From positions 1,922,001-1,986,000 of the forward strand of contig OZ199838.1 in NCBI GenBank assembly GCA_964304625.1: 64,000 bases of DNA, given 5' to 3'. The notes beneath the pieces were generated by a model that searched no databases, was not told the DNA's origin, and was given only the letters and a program-made list of their open reading frames with translations. The translations under genes were made by a program, and so were the position numbers. The DNA comes from Kudoa neothunni (taxonomy: Eukaryota; Cnidaria). This document shows, piece after piece, positions 1 to 12,014 of this stretch (position 1 is the first letter of the stretch; each line of letters begins with the position of its first letter).

Positions 1-15
1 ATTTATTCATTATAG

Positions 16-354
16 AAAGTATGGTATCAATCATTCTATCAGCAGTTTGAGGATTCTAAACGAAGAAAAATAAGTGCTGTGGACCGTTTTCGAATTCGCA
101 AAAAACATCCTTTTCCTTCAACTATTTGGAATGGAGAACGTATTTTCTATTCATTCTCCGAAAGGTGTGTTTCAATACTCAACGAATATTACGACAAAAA
201 TAAGTATCCTTGCGGTGAAGTGAAAGAGGAAATAGCAAAAATAGCTGACGTCACTTTAACAAGAGTAACCAATTGGTTCAAAAATCGGCGCCAACGAGAT
301 CGTGTGAAGCAAACGAAGACCTTCAATAAACCTCCTCCAATTAAGAATATTTGA
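16..354 (+). CDS. SIX-class homeobox transcription factor, last exon (5' truncated)
   Basis: A splice acceptor ends at 15 (ttattcattatag). The exon then encodes the end of the SIX domain (VWYQSFYQQFEDSKRRKISA) followed by a homeodomain. The first homeodomain helices carry the SIX-class TIWNGE motif and recognition helix 3 reads VTNWFKNRRQRDR, the signature that separates SIX proteins from other homeobox classes. SIX proteins are nuclear DNA-binding regulators of sensory organ, muscle and head patterning. The NKYP...AKI wording in helix 1-2 leans towards SIX4/5, but the protein is too divergent to be sure. The protein stops only about 16 residues after the homeodomain, with none of the long C-terminal tail usual in SIX4/5. 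Upstream exons lie outside the window. A poly(A) signal (AATAAATAAATA) follows at about 449. Confidence 0.93.
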   Translation, partial: KVWYQSFYQQFEDSKRRKISAVDRFRIRKKHPFPSTIWNGERIFYSFSERCVSILNEYYDKNKYPCGEVKEEIAKIADVTLTRVTNWFKNRRQRDRVKQTKTFNKPPPIKNI

Positions 355-359
355 GATAA

Positions 360-1850
360 TGATTTATTCTTTATAGACAGTTTTTGTCGAGTCTATATTT
401 TGTCTTTGATTAATTTACAATTGTAAATGTTTCTGACTGTTATCATCAATAAATAAATATTTAAAAATATTTATGAGGGGTTTAGGCGCGCAAGAACTAA
501 TCAAGCAGCACTGATACAGATGGATGCAATAATTTCTTTTAAATAAATAATTATTGATCTCGATGTCACTATTTTTCTAGAATATTTTTACTCTTGTTTT
601 GAGCTTTAAAAATCTTTTTAATCTTATACAATGATTTCTTAATAAATCAAAAAGCCAAATTATAATTCTAAATTACTCATTAATTTTTGTTATTTATATA
701 GGAGTAATAAAAATATTAGTGCTTCCATCATAATTTCATTTTTAAATTAGTGATCAGTTAAACGTCTAAAATAACGAAATGTTGGTTATTAAAAATATTT
801 TTCTAATTAATAAAAAATAATTTATATAATTTGACATAATTGAGGTCTAATAAATTGGAATAATTAAAAATTTTAATGAATGATTCATATTATTGTCATG
901 TGAGATAAAATTTTTAACTTTAATATAAAATAAAATATATTTTGTTATTAACTATTGAAGAAATTTTATAATAAATCCCATCTTAATTTTTAGTTCAAAT
1001 TATTATTAATTAAAAAATGTATTTCCTTATAAGTTTGGAATAATTTGTATTAGCTTTATAGGTGTAAAAAGTAATTTATTTAAAAATAAAAATACGCTAA
1101 TAAATTAGCTCATTAATAAAGAAATAATTTATTTTGATATCTTCTTACAATACGAATATTTAAAAATATAAATTTTGAAACAATTATCCTTTCTCTAAAT
1201 AGATTACAAGATATATTGACTTCTTCATCAAACTTTAAGTTTAATACGTTTTTTTCAAACATTATGAGTTAGTGTAATGTTATCTTGTATATCTCCTTTT
1301 ATCATTTTTTTAGGATAAAAGCTAGGGTTTACATGAACAGTTGAATTCACGTAGGTATAAAATTTAATCAAATTAAACTGTTTTATATTAAAGTTCTTTA
1401 AGACTTTAGGTATCTGATATGTACTTTCAGAACGATTTAGAGCATAACTCAACCTTCAATAAATGCGACTATCTATTTCTAAAAAATAAGCATAATGGCT
1501 TAGTGTATTTTCCTGGGGATACATTTTTTATTTATAGAAACATTTTTAAATCTTAGAAAATAATCATAACTCAAAGAAGGATAATTGAAATTTTTTAAAT
1601 AGTTACGGTTTAGGAGATATTATTAATTATAACAATAATTAATTCATTATAAAAAATGGAATAACAATTTAAAAAAGTGATATACCAGAATATTTTTTTG
1701 ATGCTTAAATCTCTGCTTACTGAATGGATGGCTCATTTATCGCAAGAAATATAAACTAATGGATATAGATAGTAAAAAGATTATGGATCTTCAAAACTTT
1801 ACATTGAAGATAAGTGAACGCCTAATGTTTTATTTCTAAAACATAGAACA
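360..1850. other. AT-rich intergenic DNA
   Basis: No coding similarity seen. Open frames here, including a 65-codon one at 1255-1452 on the minus strand, are low-complexity and match no family. The first 120 bases carry the poly(A) signal of the SIX gene. Confidence 0.6.
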
Positions 1851-1851
1851 T

Positions 1852-2383
1852 GTGCCAAAAAGGGGTAGAACATCATCCACCAAAGTATCTGCCAACCAAA
1901 GTATTCCTAATCGCTTACTAACGTCCGATGGAAATGGATTGCTCCAGATCGCTCATTTCGATGGAATGTTTCATTATCCAGAATTTAGAAATCCAAAAAA
2001 AAAAAGATGCAATTACTGCTCGCTGTGTTCTAGGATGTACTGCATAAAATGTAACGTCGCTCTGTGCTTAACATTATCAGACATTGTTTAAACTTTAAAG
2101 AGTGTCATACAATATAAAACTATATAAAAACATCACTTCTTTGTTCTTATTTTCTTTATAAACAGAAAAATTGTGTCTGTTTTTGAATCATACACGCGCA
2201 TTAGCGGTTTGAAAATATGGGGAGGCCGAGTGATGCCATATGGCATCATGCATTTAACTTTTTTATTTTAGCACTCTCAAACCCCAAAATGTTACACATG
2301 ATTAATTCTACTTTAGAAATGTCATCTATGTTATCAAATATTTTTTTCCAATCATCAAAAAAATCTCGGTGTGAAAGGGTTAA
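1852..2383 (+). mobile_element. piggyBac element, 3' remnant (transposase cysteine-rich tail plus terminal repeat)
   Basis: A 79-codon frame (1852-2091) ends in a cysteine-rich block with KKRCNYCSLCSRMYCIKCNVALC-type spacing, the zinc-binding C-terminal domain of piggyBac transposases. This domain normally recognises the subterminal repeats. About 290 bases downstream the element ends in ...CTCGGTGTGAAAGGG followed by TTAA at 2380-2383, the target site piggyBac duplicates. A palindrome (ATGCCATATGGCAT) lies at about 2232-2245, inside the end. No catalytic (DDD) core is visible upstream, so only the 3' part survives. The family is certain from the cysteine pattern and TTAA; the 5' boundary is unknown. 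Confidence 0.75.
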
Positions 2384-3825
2384 GCATGTCTAGATATCGA
2401 ATAATGTTCAACATTCAGTTTTTGGTGAATAATTCTGTATTAAAAGTTTCCTGTTCTCATCGAATACTTACTTTTACAGTAAAATGTTAATCCTATTATA
2501 TTTTTTATTTTAGTCAGATTCGCCTTTAGTAAGAGACAATATAAATTATCAAAATTAAATTTTTTATTTAATCCGTCGGGTACATTCGTATCATTTAGAT
2601 ATTTTTATTATCTCTTAATTTTAAAATAAAATATTATTACAAAGAGAATTGCAAAAATTATTATTTCTCTATATTAAATTTGATAAATTTTGGACGAAAG
2701 GGACTCAGTCAATATCAATTCATGAACGAGATAATCTGATTCGGTATTTATCGATTAATGACTATTATAATAGCTTTTTTTAAAATTACTTTATCAAAAA
2801 TTTTAAAAAAGAGTTATCGTAAAGCTAGAATCGAATGATTTTGAAAACCACTAACAAGAGGATAGACTCTTAAGAAGATAAGAAATAAACTAAGAAAGTT
2901 ATATACAAACAAAGTGATCTGATTATTTAAAATTTATTCTTTCTTTTATGGATAAATTAAATTTAAACTTTTTTTTCAACTTTTATATACATTATATATA
3001 ACTATCAAAACAATATGGATGTGATTATCGATAATAAAATAATTTAATGCAATTTACAAGTTACCTTGTGTCAAAATTTCTCAATATAGGTAATTCATAA
3101 GAATATTTTTACATATCGTCTTTAATACGATAAGACGATGACTATAGCCATTCAGGTATAGTCGGTATGGTTATCTTGAGTCAATATTGCTATCTTAAGT
3201 TGATTAACTATTTCATTAGTAAATTACCGTCAAAGTATATTTGCCTGTGCTTATATAAATATGGACGTATGTATTTTTGAATATAATACTTGACATGAGA
3301 ATATTAACTAAAATTTAAAATTAAATTAGATCAATAGAAAAACAATCCATGTTGTTTACGAATATTTCGGATAAATATATATCACTTATCATTTAATAAT
3401 GGCGTATAAAAATTGTAACAATCCTAATCTATCAGTTACATAATTTATCGCTTCATAAACTTTATAGAATCGAATTCGTAACATTTAATACGCCGTAATA
3501 CAGATTGTGTGTCTAATCATAAAACATCATCGATCAATAATCTAATCTAAGGTCCTATTAAATTGTAAATGGATAAAATATTGATTCAAACTTAATTTTC
3601 AAAACTTTTTTAATCATGTTGTTCTTTCTAATGTATTATACATAAAAACTACATCAAACTAGTGATTGTTAAGCTATATGTGGTCATACAGATAATTTAC
3701 GAGGATGCAAGAATAAATATTTTATTGCCTTTGGTATGCAATAAATTAAAGGATAAAGATTAAAAGTTTTTGTTATATATCACCAAGTAGCTTCGTCATT
3801 GTTCCCCTATTTTATTGGTGGAAAA
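2384..3825. other. AT-rich intergenic DNA upstream of the first tetraspan gene
   Basis: Nothing recognisable beyond homopolymer and AT-rich runs. It should hold the promoter of the gene starting at 3826, but no clear TATA box or conserved element stands out. Confidence 0.5.
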
Positions 3826-5234
3826 ATGCTACGAACATTGGTATATTCAAATGGCACCATTTTATGACCTCAATTTACGAATATAGACCAAATTAGTACT
3901 CGATGTAGTATTGATAGCGACTATATGTGTGATGAACATACTGTTTCTGTTGAGTGTATTCTCAAACGAGCTGGTTGGATATATCGACAATGACAAAGTA
4001 CATTTTTCCGGGCTGTTTGCTGGATGTGGTTCAAATTCGAATTTCTCAGTCTTTTGCTCAAATAGCACCATATTTCTTTACGATGGTGATACATTTTTGA
4101 ATAAATAAATTTATTATTTAAAAATTTTTTAGGAAAGATAAGTAATCTATAAATTTTTTACATCAAAAATACCATTAAAATATAGACAGTTCCAGGTATT
4201 ATACAGAAATCCAGGAAATGTTAGCTACAGGTAGAAGAATTTGGGTGTTATGCGTATTAATTCTCTAAACTTTATAGTGGTAGGCCCGAGTCCATGTAAA
4301 TGGAAATTTTAGTTTTATACTAAAATTAACCTATTATAGACTCTCAACACATACATAATATCACCCTCCAACCTAACAATAACTCTAAAAATTCCTTACA
4401 AAATAACAATCTCAATCATTATTCAAATATTAGTGGATTTGAGAAATTTGTTTTCAAAACAATCAAATACCTGAACAAAATGATTGAATGTAATGGTTTC
4501 TAATAACTCTAATCTATTAAAATATTATTCATAGCCAAACATCTTACACCTGACTTATTTTATGGCTTGAAAGAGAAATATAAGAATAATGGGTTTATAG
4601 CTACATCAATCCTTTATTTTAATGAGTTCGGACGAACATTAAAGGGGGTTTTCTCTAGTCGAAAAAGTAACAAGTCATTGAGATACGATAATTAGACTTT
4701 TTTATTTCAGATATACCATCCACAAAATATTTCAATCATGGTATACTAATTTTTATAATTCGCTAGTTGTTGATATGAATTTTTTAGGTGGATACTTTGG
4801 TATTATATCAATGGGCCCTGTTTCCGATATATTTGGTAACACTCACATCCAATGAGTATCTAATAGATTGGGATTTAGAGGGTTCACCTGCCATAATTGT
4901 TCTTAGGATTGGAGTTTTTGTATATCTGTTCATGTTATTTCAATTAAATTTGTTAGTTGTCCTCGACATTTTTATGAGAGTGAAATACATATTCTTTGTC
5001 GCTGTGGTGGCTATGTGTAATTTTTTCTTATAAATTTTTGAATAATCTAGCATAGGTATGTGTTGTGAAATGTGTATTATAGCAGTGGTTTTCTCTTTGA
5101 GAACTCAAATTTTAAAATACGATTTTGGTGACAAATTCTTCCTTGGTAATGGATCCATTCTGGCAATATACCACTATGCGTTGATCACGGTAGCATTCAT
5201 AATTATATCCGCTTCGAGATTCATACGAAGTTGA
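3826..5234 (+). CDS. Four-pass membrane protein with claudin-like motif, copy A
   Basis: Model of 11 exons: 3826-3840, 3887-4085, 4133-4141, 4186-4230, 4278-4295, 4340-4489, 4535-4666, 4711-4740, 4788-4835, 4879-5016, 5056-5234, giving 320 aa. Every internal junction after exon 2 is phase 1 and the frame closes on TGA. TM1 is about residues 8-30. Just after it comes SGLFAGC-x9-C (C52, C62), resembling the GLW-C-C motif of the first extracellular loop of the PMP22/claudin superfamily. A long loop of roughly 180 residues, much larger than in claudins, leads to TM2-TM4 in the last hundred residues. A diverged paralogue follows at 8065-9508 with nearly the same exon lengths. Likely role: junctional or other surface tetraspan protein; this is inference from the motif and topology. 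The gene model is well supported by the paralogue, the family assignment only moderately. Confidence 0.7.
4133..4141 (+). other. 9-nt microexon of tetraspan gene copy A
   Basis: GAAAGATAA lies between AG (4131-4132) and GT (4142-4143). It adds three codons and keeps phase 1, so the join reads LYD-GKIN-SSRYY. The paralogue has GCATGATAA at 8371-8379 in the same place, giving LYD-GMIN-SSRYY. Conservation of length, phase and flanking protein supports a real exon. Confidence 0.7.
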
Positions 5235-8064
5235 AACTACACTCTTCACACAAAGAAATGGTCTTCTAACAGTTCAATTTTTACTCTTTTTGTCGCTGAA
5301 TTATTAGTTTATGCACATATAAATCTATTTAATTCTTCAATGTATAAAATTAAAATGACGCAGTATATCCAGGTATATGTGTTCGCGGGAAAAAAGTTTT
5401 CAAATATCTTTATGTCTAGAAATATTTTGTTTAAAATTTATAAGAAGTATATCCCTTAAACTCAATTGTTTATTGAATCTAAGATAACTATATTAATTTA
5501 AAAATAAAGCAAGTACTTTGATATGATAATATTCTGAAGATGTAATTTTTAAAATTAATTCTAAATGTTAAGATTTAATTTTCGTCAAAATAAACTCTTG
5601 TCTTAGTTAATATGGAAAATATTTCTTGAAAATTAATAATACGAAATTAGATTTACTATGAGATATATTTTTATTCTACTTTATTTTCTTTTTTAAATAT
5701 TTCACTTAGGAATAATGCAAAAAAAATTAATAAACCCTTGTTGCATGTCTAAATTGTTTAGATTACACTTTGAAGATAGTATGCTACGTAAAAATATTTA
5801 GATATAACGAGTGAAAGATTTAAAATGTTCAGAAAAATTGTTATCATTCATTATCATCAAATTACAGGGAAAAATAAAAATCCGATTCATATGTATTATA
5901 ATCATTTAAAAATTTCAATTCATTTTAAACGCATTGAAAATTTGTTTTGTAAACATTTGTTTCATTAATCAATATGCTTACGTCCCTCATTTTTTGCAAT
6001 GCGCACCTAAAGTATTTTAAGAATTTCTACCTAATTCTTATTGATTTTAATAACCGCGAATAATATAATTCCTTAGAAATCATGAAATACGTCACAGAAC
6101 CATTATGCAAAAATTTCCCTATCCAATTTGGATGGGACGTAATTTACCCCATGTCATTAAAATTTTACTCCCGGTTGAGAACCCCTGCCTTAGAGAGTTA
6201 AATAGATAAAACTCACTATAACATTTCGAAAATATTTAAAATAGAGCGTCATAGAAACGCCATTTTTACTCTTGTTCATTTAAACTTTAAATGGACATTT
6301 GGCATGAAAGAGTGAAAAGGCCATAATTGATCAAATAAATTCTATATTAATATTGTATATAAAAATATTAAAGAAATTTTTATTTAGCTCTCTCATCGAA
6401 AAATCAAAAAAATTCTACTCGAATTTAATGTAGAACGTGTTTTTACTGAATAAAATAAGTTTTTTAGAATTATTTAGAGGAAATTTTTATAGACGTAAAC
6501 ATAATTCAAAATATGTCGCGTTTGTGCGCACGCGTGTAAAATCAGGATAGCATATGCGTGAGTTTCGTTCGTGCGAACAAAAATTGTTGAAAATAAAAAC
6601 GAACGAACGAAATTGCCATCCCTGATGAGAATATTGGTTAGTATTGACGGTTTTAGAGCTCGCCTTTGCTTAAGAAACACATAAGGACAAAAATAGCTTT
6701 TTCACAAACAATCTTAATTTAGAATTTTATTTTAACGTAATAGAAAGAGGACAAACGTGTTTCGACGTATCTTCTAAGACGATTTTTACAAAATAAAATT
6801 CATAGACATATTTTCCTATTTATTAAATAAAAATATTTCAATTTAATTATTAACACATATGTATTTTCATTATATTGATAGTTAGTTGGAATGTGACTAG
6901 TTTTCTAATTATTCACCTTTTTGATGAACTTAATGACCTAATATTCTAGATATCTACAATGATATTACTGTAATCATATTAGATTTCAGAATATTTGTAA
7001 TCATAATAAGATTATAATTACAAGTGGAGGATAAGGAGATATAGATTTGTGAGTTTAGGTTTGTGATGGTGCATTCACTTTTTTAAGTAACATAACCTTA
7101 ATGTAAAGCAGCCGTTAATCGGTAAAAAGAATTTGACCTTCAATCAATCCTTAGATACGCATAAATTTCGAAAAAGACAGCTATAAGCTGATAAAAGTAA
7201 TCTAGGTTGTTTCATTCAATATATTCAAAACTGTAAATTAAGACCTTTGAGAGAATTAAAAATTTTGAAATAATAAGTTTTGGATTGAAAGTAGAGAATT
7301 CCTACGTAAAGTACATTAATCCTCTAATTAGATCTATTTGGGATAAAAATTATTTTTGTGATAGTAAATTTAGTACATATCATTTTAAATTAAAATTAAA
7401 ATATTCGGTAAAAATAAACTTGTCGTAGTATAATATTTAAATATTTAATTCGAAAATATTTTTAATTATTAAATATATAAATAAATGCGTTACACAATTG
7501 TTTTTATCTATTTAAAATTATTCAAAAGATTTTGAGGTGTTTATATTAATAGCTTTCAGTATTATTTAACATTACATAATAATCATTCATCTAACACGAC
7601 AGCGAGAAATCGAAGAAATAATAATATAAAGAGATATTTTGAAGATAACTTAATACATGAAGACAGCCCCAACTTTTATAATCGATTAGATAATGAATTA
7701 TTCATTCGACTTAAGAATATATTAATTTGATCTCAAAATTAGCTATAATAAATGGCAGTTTCATAAAATTTTATAATATTATCAACAGGGATTGATATCA
7801 ATATTAATTGACACTGGATAAATATAAATATCCACCATTAGAATAAATTTTATGATAATTTCTTAAATCACAACAAATAATTACATTAAATTAATTTTTA
7901 ATTCATTAATCACCACGGAATTACCTAAGAAATTTATGTGCGGGTGAAGGGAAGTGAATATTTTATCAAATTCTCACACTATATTTAAAATACTAACCAA
8001 GATAAAGATTTTCATTAACACCTCTACCTATTTTCGGTAATTCTAATAACGACTAATCGCAAAA
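5235..8064. other. Intergenic DNA between the tandem tetraspan genes, with a hAT-type repeat end
   Basis: Mostly AT-rich and non-coding. The stretch about 6035-6187 is related to 63425-63557 (shared blocks such as ATATAATTCCTTAG and CCCTATCCAATTT) and ends in ...GAACCCCTG followed by CCTTAGAG, the outer end of a hAT element with an nnnTAnnn target site. No left end could be matched. Confidence 0.5.
6035..6195 (+). repeat. hAT-type MITE right end, partial copy
   Basis: Similar over about 150 bases to the right end of the element at 62938-63557. The terminal bases GAACCCCTG are followed by CCTTAGAG, which fits the hAT (Buster-like) target preference nnnTAnnn. The left part is lost or too diverged to see. 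Confidence 0.5.
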
Positions 8065-9508
8065 ATGCTGACAACTTTGGTAGGCACATGTGACATTTAA
8101 TTATGACTTCTAAATTGAAAATATAGATCAGACTAGTTCTGGATGTAGTACTGGCGGCAGCCCTATGCGTGATGAATATACTCTTTTTGTTGAGTATATT
8201 CTCAAACGAATTTATTGGATATATTGACAATGGCAATGTACATATTTCGGGATTGTTTGCTGGATGTGCCATCAACTCGGATTCCACCGTCTTTTGTTCG
8301 AATAGCTCTATTTTTCTTTACGATGGTAAAATTAATTGTATTTATAAAATTTCTAAAACCAATTATTTAGGCATGATAAGTAAATGATATATTATATTTT
8401 CTAGGTAGTTTTATTAAAATGTAGATAGTTCAAGATATTATGAAGAAATCCAGCAAATGATAGGATTAGGTAGACCTCACTCTTTTATACATCGACTAAT
8501 TTTATTTGTTGTAGTTCAAGGTCCAAGTCCTTGTAAAATTTAAATTAGATCCTAACCAGCATTAATTCTATTCATAGATTCCCAACACTTGTACGATCTC
8601 GAGAAACTACCTAGTGGTATCTCGACATTTCGTTACCTATGAATATCTTTAATCATAATTTAGATATTAATAGATTTGAAAAATTTGTAATTATTTCAGT
8701 CCAATTCATGAATAAAATGGTTGGATGTAATAAATAATTTTGGTCGTTCTTAATTACTCAATTCTATTTTCACAGCTAAGCATCTTATTCCAGACTTATT
8801 CTATGATGTGAAAGTGCAAATAAAAGATAAACGAATAATGGCAACATTATCATATTATTGGAAACAACTGGGTAGAACATTGAGAATGTGTTTTTCTGGT
8901 CGAACAGGTTTGTTGTTTATTGAAATAAAAAAGTCAACCTTTCTCATCATTATTTTAGCTATAGAATCCTCGACGTATTTCTATCATGGTAAACCAATTT
9001 ATGTAACACTTGATTCTCTATAGATTTCTCTTCTTATTTAGGTGGTTTCTTTGGGATTATTTCAATGGGACCCATTTCCAATATTTTGGGTATATCAAGT
9101 TCAACTCGTTTTCGTTAAAAACAAATTTAGATGGTTCCCGAACCGTTATCTTTCTAAGACTTTGGGCATTTACATACCTGTTTATACTGGTTCAACTGAA
9201 TATCATGGTTATTCTCGATATACTTGTAAATATCAACTACCTATATTTCCTTTTTATCATTACAATATGTAATTTTCAATGATTCTTCCTCACGTCGATA
9301 ATTTTTTTTAGGTTTTTTCTGCGAAATGTGTATAGTTTCCCTTATTTTGGCTTTGAGAGTTCAGATCAAAAAGTATCCATTTGGAGACAAGTTTTTCCTT
9401 GGAAACGGATTCATCCTCGCAATTTACCATTGCTTGTTGATGGCTGGGATATTTCTGACAATATCCGCCATGGCTATTCTAAAAGATGGCGCAATTAGAC
9501 GCAGATAA
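8065..9508 (+). CDS. Four-pass membrane protein with claudin-like motif, copy B
   Basis: Paralogue of the gene at 3826-5234. Model of 12 exons: 8065-8079, 8127-8325, 8371-8379, 8425-8469, 8515-8532, 8578-8616, 8664-8726, 8776-8907, 8959-8988, 9042-9089, 9131-9268, 9312-9508, giving 310 aa and ending on TAA. Ten exon lengths are identical to copy A or differ only at the 3' end. The first intron again falls after five codons (MLTTL). After TM1 comes SGLFAGC-x9-C, then conserved blocks GPSP, DLFY, GRTL, GGFFGIISMGP and GDKFFLGNG. Copy B has an extra intron (8617-8663) where copy A is continuous. C-terminal residues are basic (RRR). Tandem duplication followed by divergence is clear; function as a claudin/PMP22-like surface protein is inferred. 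Confidence 0.72.
8371..8379 (+). other. 9-nt microexon of tetraspan gene copy B
   Basis: GCATGATAA is flanked by ...TTTAG and GTAAATG. It is phase 1 on both sides, matching the microexon of copy A in length and position. Confidence 0.7.
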
Positions 9509-9638
9509 TTTCTGTTGTAGGTTAAATTTATTTTTTTTATAATTTCCTTATATTTGATAACTTTTTCCCTATTGCGCGTATCTCTTACTTGCTAGAGTAC
9601 TGCCTTAGAAATTTTCAAAAATAATGTTACTTCTAACT

Positions 9639-10575
9639 TTAACCCTCTAATGATCCCAAAAACGATGAACGTGTACGTGTAATAGACTTTGGGGTAAATT
9701 CTACCCCCCCCCCCCCATTTTTTAACTGTAACACTTTAAAAATTCTAATAATCAATATTGTAGAATAACATTTAATTCCTATGGATGAAACACTGGCAAA
9801 TGCATATTACATTTTGACTTAATCCACGTGATAATCAGCTTCGTTTACTATCCGTCTTGTGTCGGAACACATCGATGTGTCATTAAAAAGTTATTGTGTT
9901 AACGCAGCGGAATTGAATGTTTACCAATTGAAATATTAAAGAAAAAAATATGAAAAATTATTGAAAATTATGAAAAGTTTTAAAATAATTGAAATGGACA
10001 ATAAAACTTATTACAATTTTCGCACCATTTAAAATTTAAAAGATTTTTTATCATTTTTCCTTCCACTATAATCACATGTTTCTCGCTTTACATTAAGAAG
10101 AGATTCCTGTTGGGATGCATAAACAATGTTGAGACCTGTTTTTATTGCTTTGTTTGTGGAATTTGTTGTCAACATTGTTTTGTTTAATTGTTCAACGATT
10201 TCTTCAATAAAATAACGTATTTTGATTTATTGGGAACATAAGATATCAACATATAAGTTTTACGGAGTACAAAAATGCTGCTACAAAAACTACTCGTACA
10301 AATTTCATTATGTTTAAATTAAAAATTGTTTACATTTTTTAAATATTTTTAACACAAAAAAACATGGGATAAATTTCCCTCAAAGACCATTACAAGGTGA
10401 AATAAAAATTAAAACGTATACAATAATTTCTCGCGAAACAATTTTTCATCAAACCAAAAAAAAAATTTTATTAGAAGAATAACTGGAATCTATTATTGGT
10501 TTACTGTATAAAAAGATATACCATTAATAAAATCGTTTTGGTGTAACATTTCCCCAAAGACAATTAGTGGGTTAA
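9639..10575. mobile_element. TTAA-flanked MITE (piggyBac type)
   Basis: Bounded by TTAA at 9639-9642 and 10572-10575. The left end reads CCCTCTAATGATCCC and the right end, reversed, reads CCCACTAATTGTC. Both ends carry a GGGG...CCCC-type inner motif (GGGGTAAATTCTACCCC, with the C run grown to about 14 at 9708-9721, and GGGGAAATGTTACACC on the other side). About 930 bp, no transposase frame. The target site and terminal triplets match the piggyBac-like elements elsewhere in the window. Confidence 0.65.
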
Positions 10576-10715
10576 ATTATAGAATTTTTAGTAAGTTATA
10601 AAAGTATTTTATATGTGCTTATATCTCTAAGTGGATTTTACAATAAAATTTGCATTTATATATCTCGATCATTTTAAAATCAATTTTTTTATCATTCGCA
10701 CAATTAAAATTATTG

Positions 10716-10716
<1 letters not shown>

Positions 10717-10753
<37 letters not shown>
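10717..10753. repeat. (TA)n microsatellite
   Basis: An uninterrupted run of about 35 bases of alternating AT at 10717-10753 in intergenic DNA. Confidence 0.9.
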
Positions 10754-10758
<5 letters not shown>

Positions 10759-10844
10759 TTATATAGGTATGTATAAAACTGACATAAAAATGTTTGTAAT
10801 ATCGAATGATTTTTAATTTTGAGCTACACTGGGTCTTAATTTAT

Positions 10845-11075
10845 AAATGGCATGCCCGCTTGCATAAAGAGAATTTTTAATCTCACCAACTCTAACTTAC
10901 AAGCCGGTTACAGATTTAATTTTTTAGAATCTTCTATATTTGATTATTTTCGGCCTCTAAGAATAGAGCGGTGGGTCAGAAATAATCAAATATAGTCAAA
11001 ACTAATGCCACCTGAATGTTATTTACCATGCCAATAGCCACTTCCTTTATAAATACATTTGACATTCACGTTAAA
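10845..11075 (+). repeat. Dispersed ~230-bp repeat with internal hairpin, copy 1
   Basis: Shares with 44365-44600 (reverse) and 63060-63300 blocks such as ACAGATTTAATT, a central inverted repeat, and TTTACCATGCCAATAGCC. Here the hairpin arms CTATATTTGATTATTT and AAATAATCAAATATAG are perfectly complementary over 16 bases around a loop of about 29 bases. The third copy sits inside a hAT-type MITE, so this may be an internal segment of that family. Confidence 0.6.
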
Positions 11076-12014
11076 AAAAATTAGATTACATATTCTAAAA
11101 TTTTTAGTCTTTGAAAATTAAAATAAAATATCACGCAGATCTCAAATGGGCTATGGGAGTTGGTTTTTGTCAATTTTATCGATTCTATCATTATTAATAG
11201 GTTGTAAAAACAAATTCATTTAATTTGCATATGTACATAATATTCATATGTCAATTTTCAAATCGACATTTCCTCGAACCTTCTTCAATTAAAATGAATT
11301 AGGTATTAGCAGTAAGCTGGATTGTAGGGATTTAGAATGGCCATGTGAAAAGCGCAACAAGTAAAATCGCTTCCTACCAACAATAAACCCACCCGACTTT
11401 ATTTAAATATAATCTTGGTATCGTTTTTTGGTTTATTAACTTTACTTGACGGATGAATAGGTGACTCTATCTCGTATGATTACAATCATTCAGCTTAATA
11501 ATACCAATTCAACTATTATTGGATTAAACAATACTGAGAGTTTATTGTACTAACATCATCGATCATCGTCTAGACTTTTAATGTATTTCTTTTAAATAGT
11601 TTGTGATGCAGGAAATTCTTGTATTAATGAACCGAACCAACCAACTTAACATCAACTTAGAGATTAGTTCAATTTCTCTCGAACTTAATCGCATAACGAA
11701 TATTAAATGGTTAATCTTGCAATGATTATAAATGCGTTCGTTACATTGCTGTGGTAATAAGTTTGTGGATATTAGCATTAATCTTATTCGATCGATCGAT
11801 CGATCCTATCAACTAAATTCATTTGTTATAGTGCTGTACGATCGCAATCCCAGATGAAACCTGCCTATTGTATCACATAACAACGTGACAGCTACTCTCA
11901 ATAATACCCATCGATGCTGATCAAAATAAGCATGCGCACATAAGTTGGTTAAATAAATTAGAGCTTTGTGACATCGTAATTCGTTTGCCCCTACAACTAT
12001 TTCCCAGCCTTGAT

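Noticed and set aside
1255-1452. 65-codon minus-strand frame
   Set aside because: Low complexity, no family pattern, no splice partners; typical chance frame in AT-rich DNA.
10631-10816. 61-codon frame rich in Ile/Tyr
   Set aside because: It is translated from a TA microsatellite.
11789-11803. GATC-rich palindrome (CGATCGATCGATCGATC)
   Set aside because: Short simple repeat; no sign of an origin, array or regulatory role.
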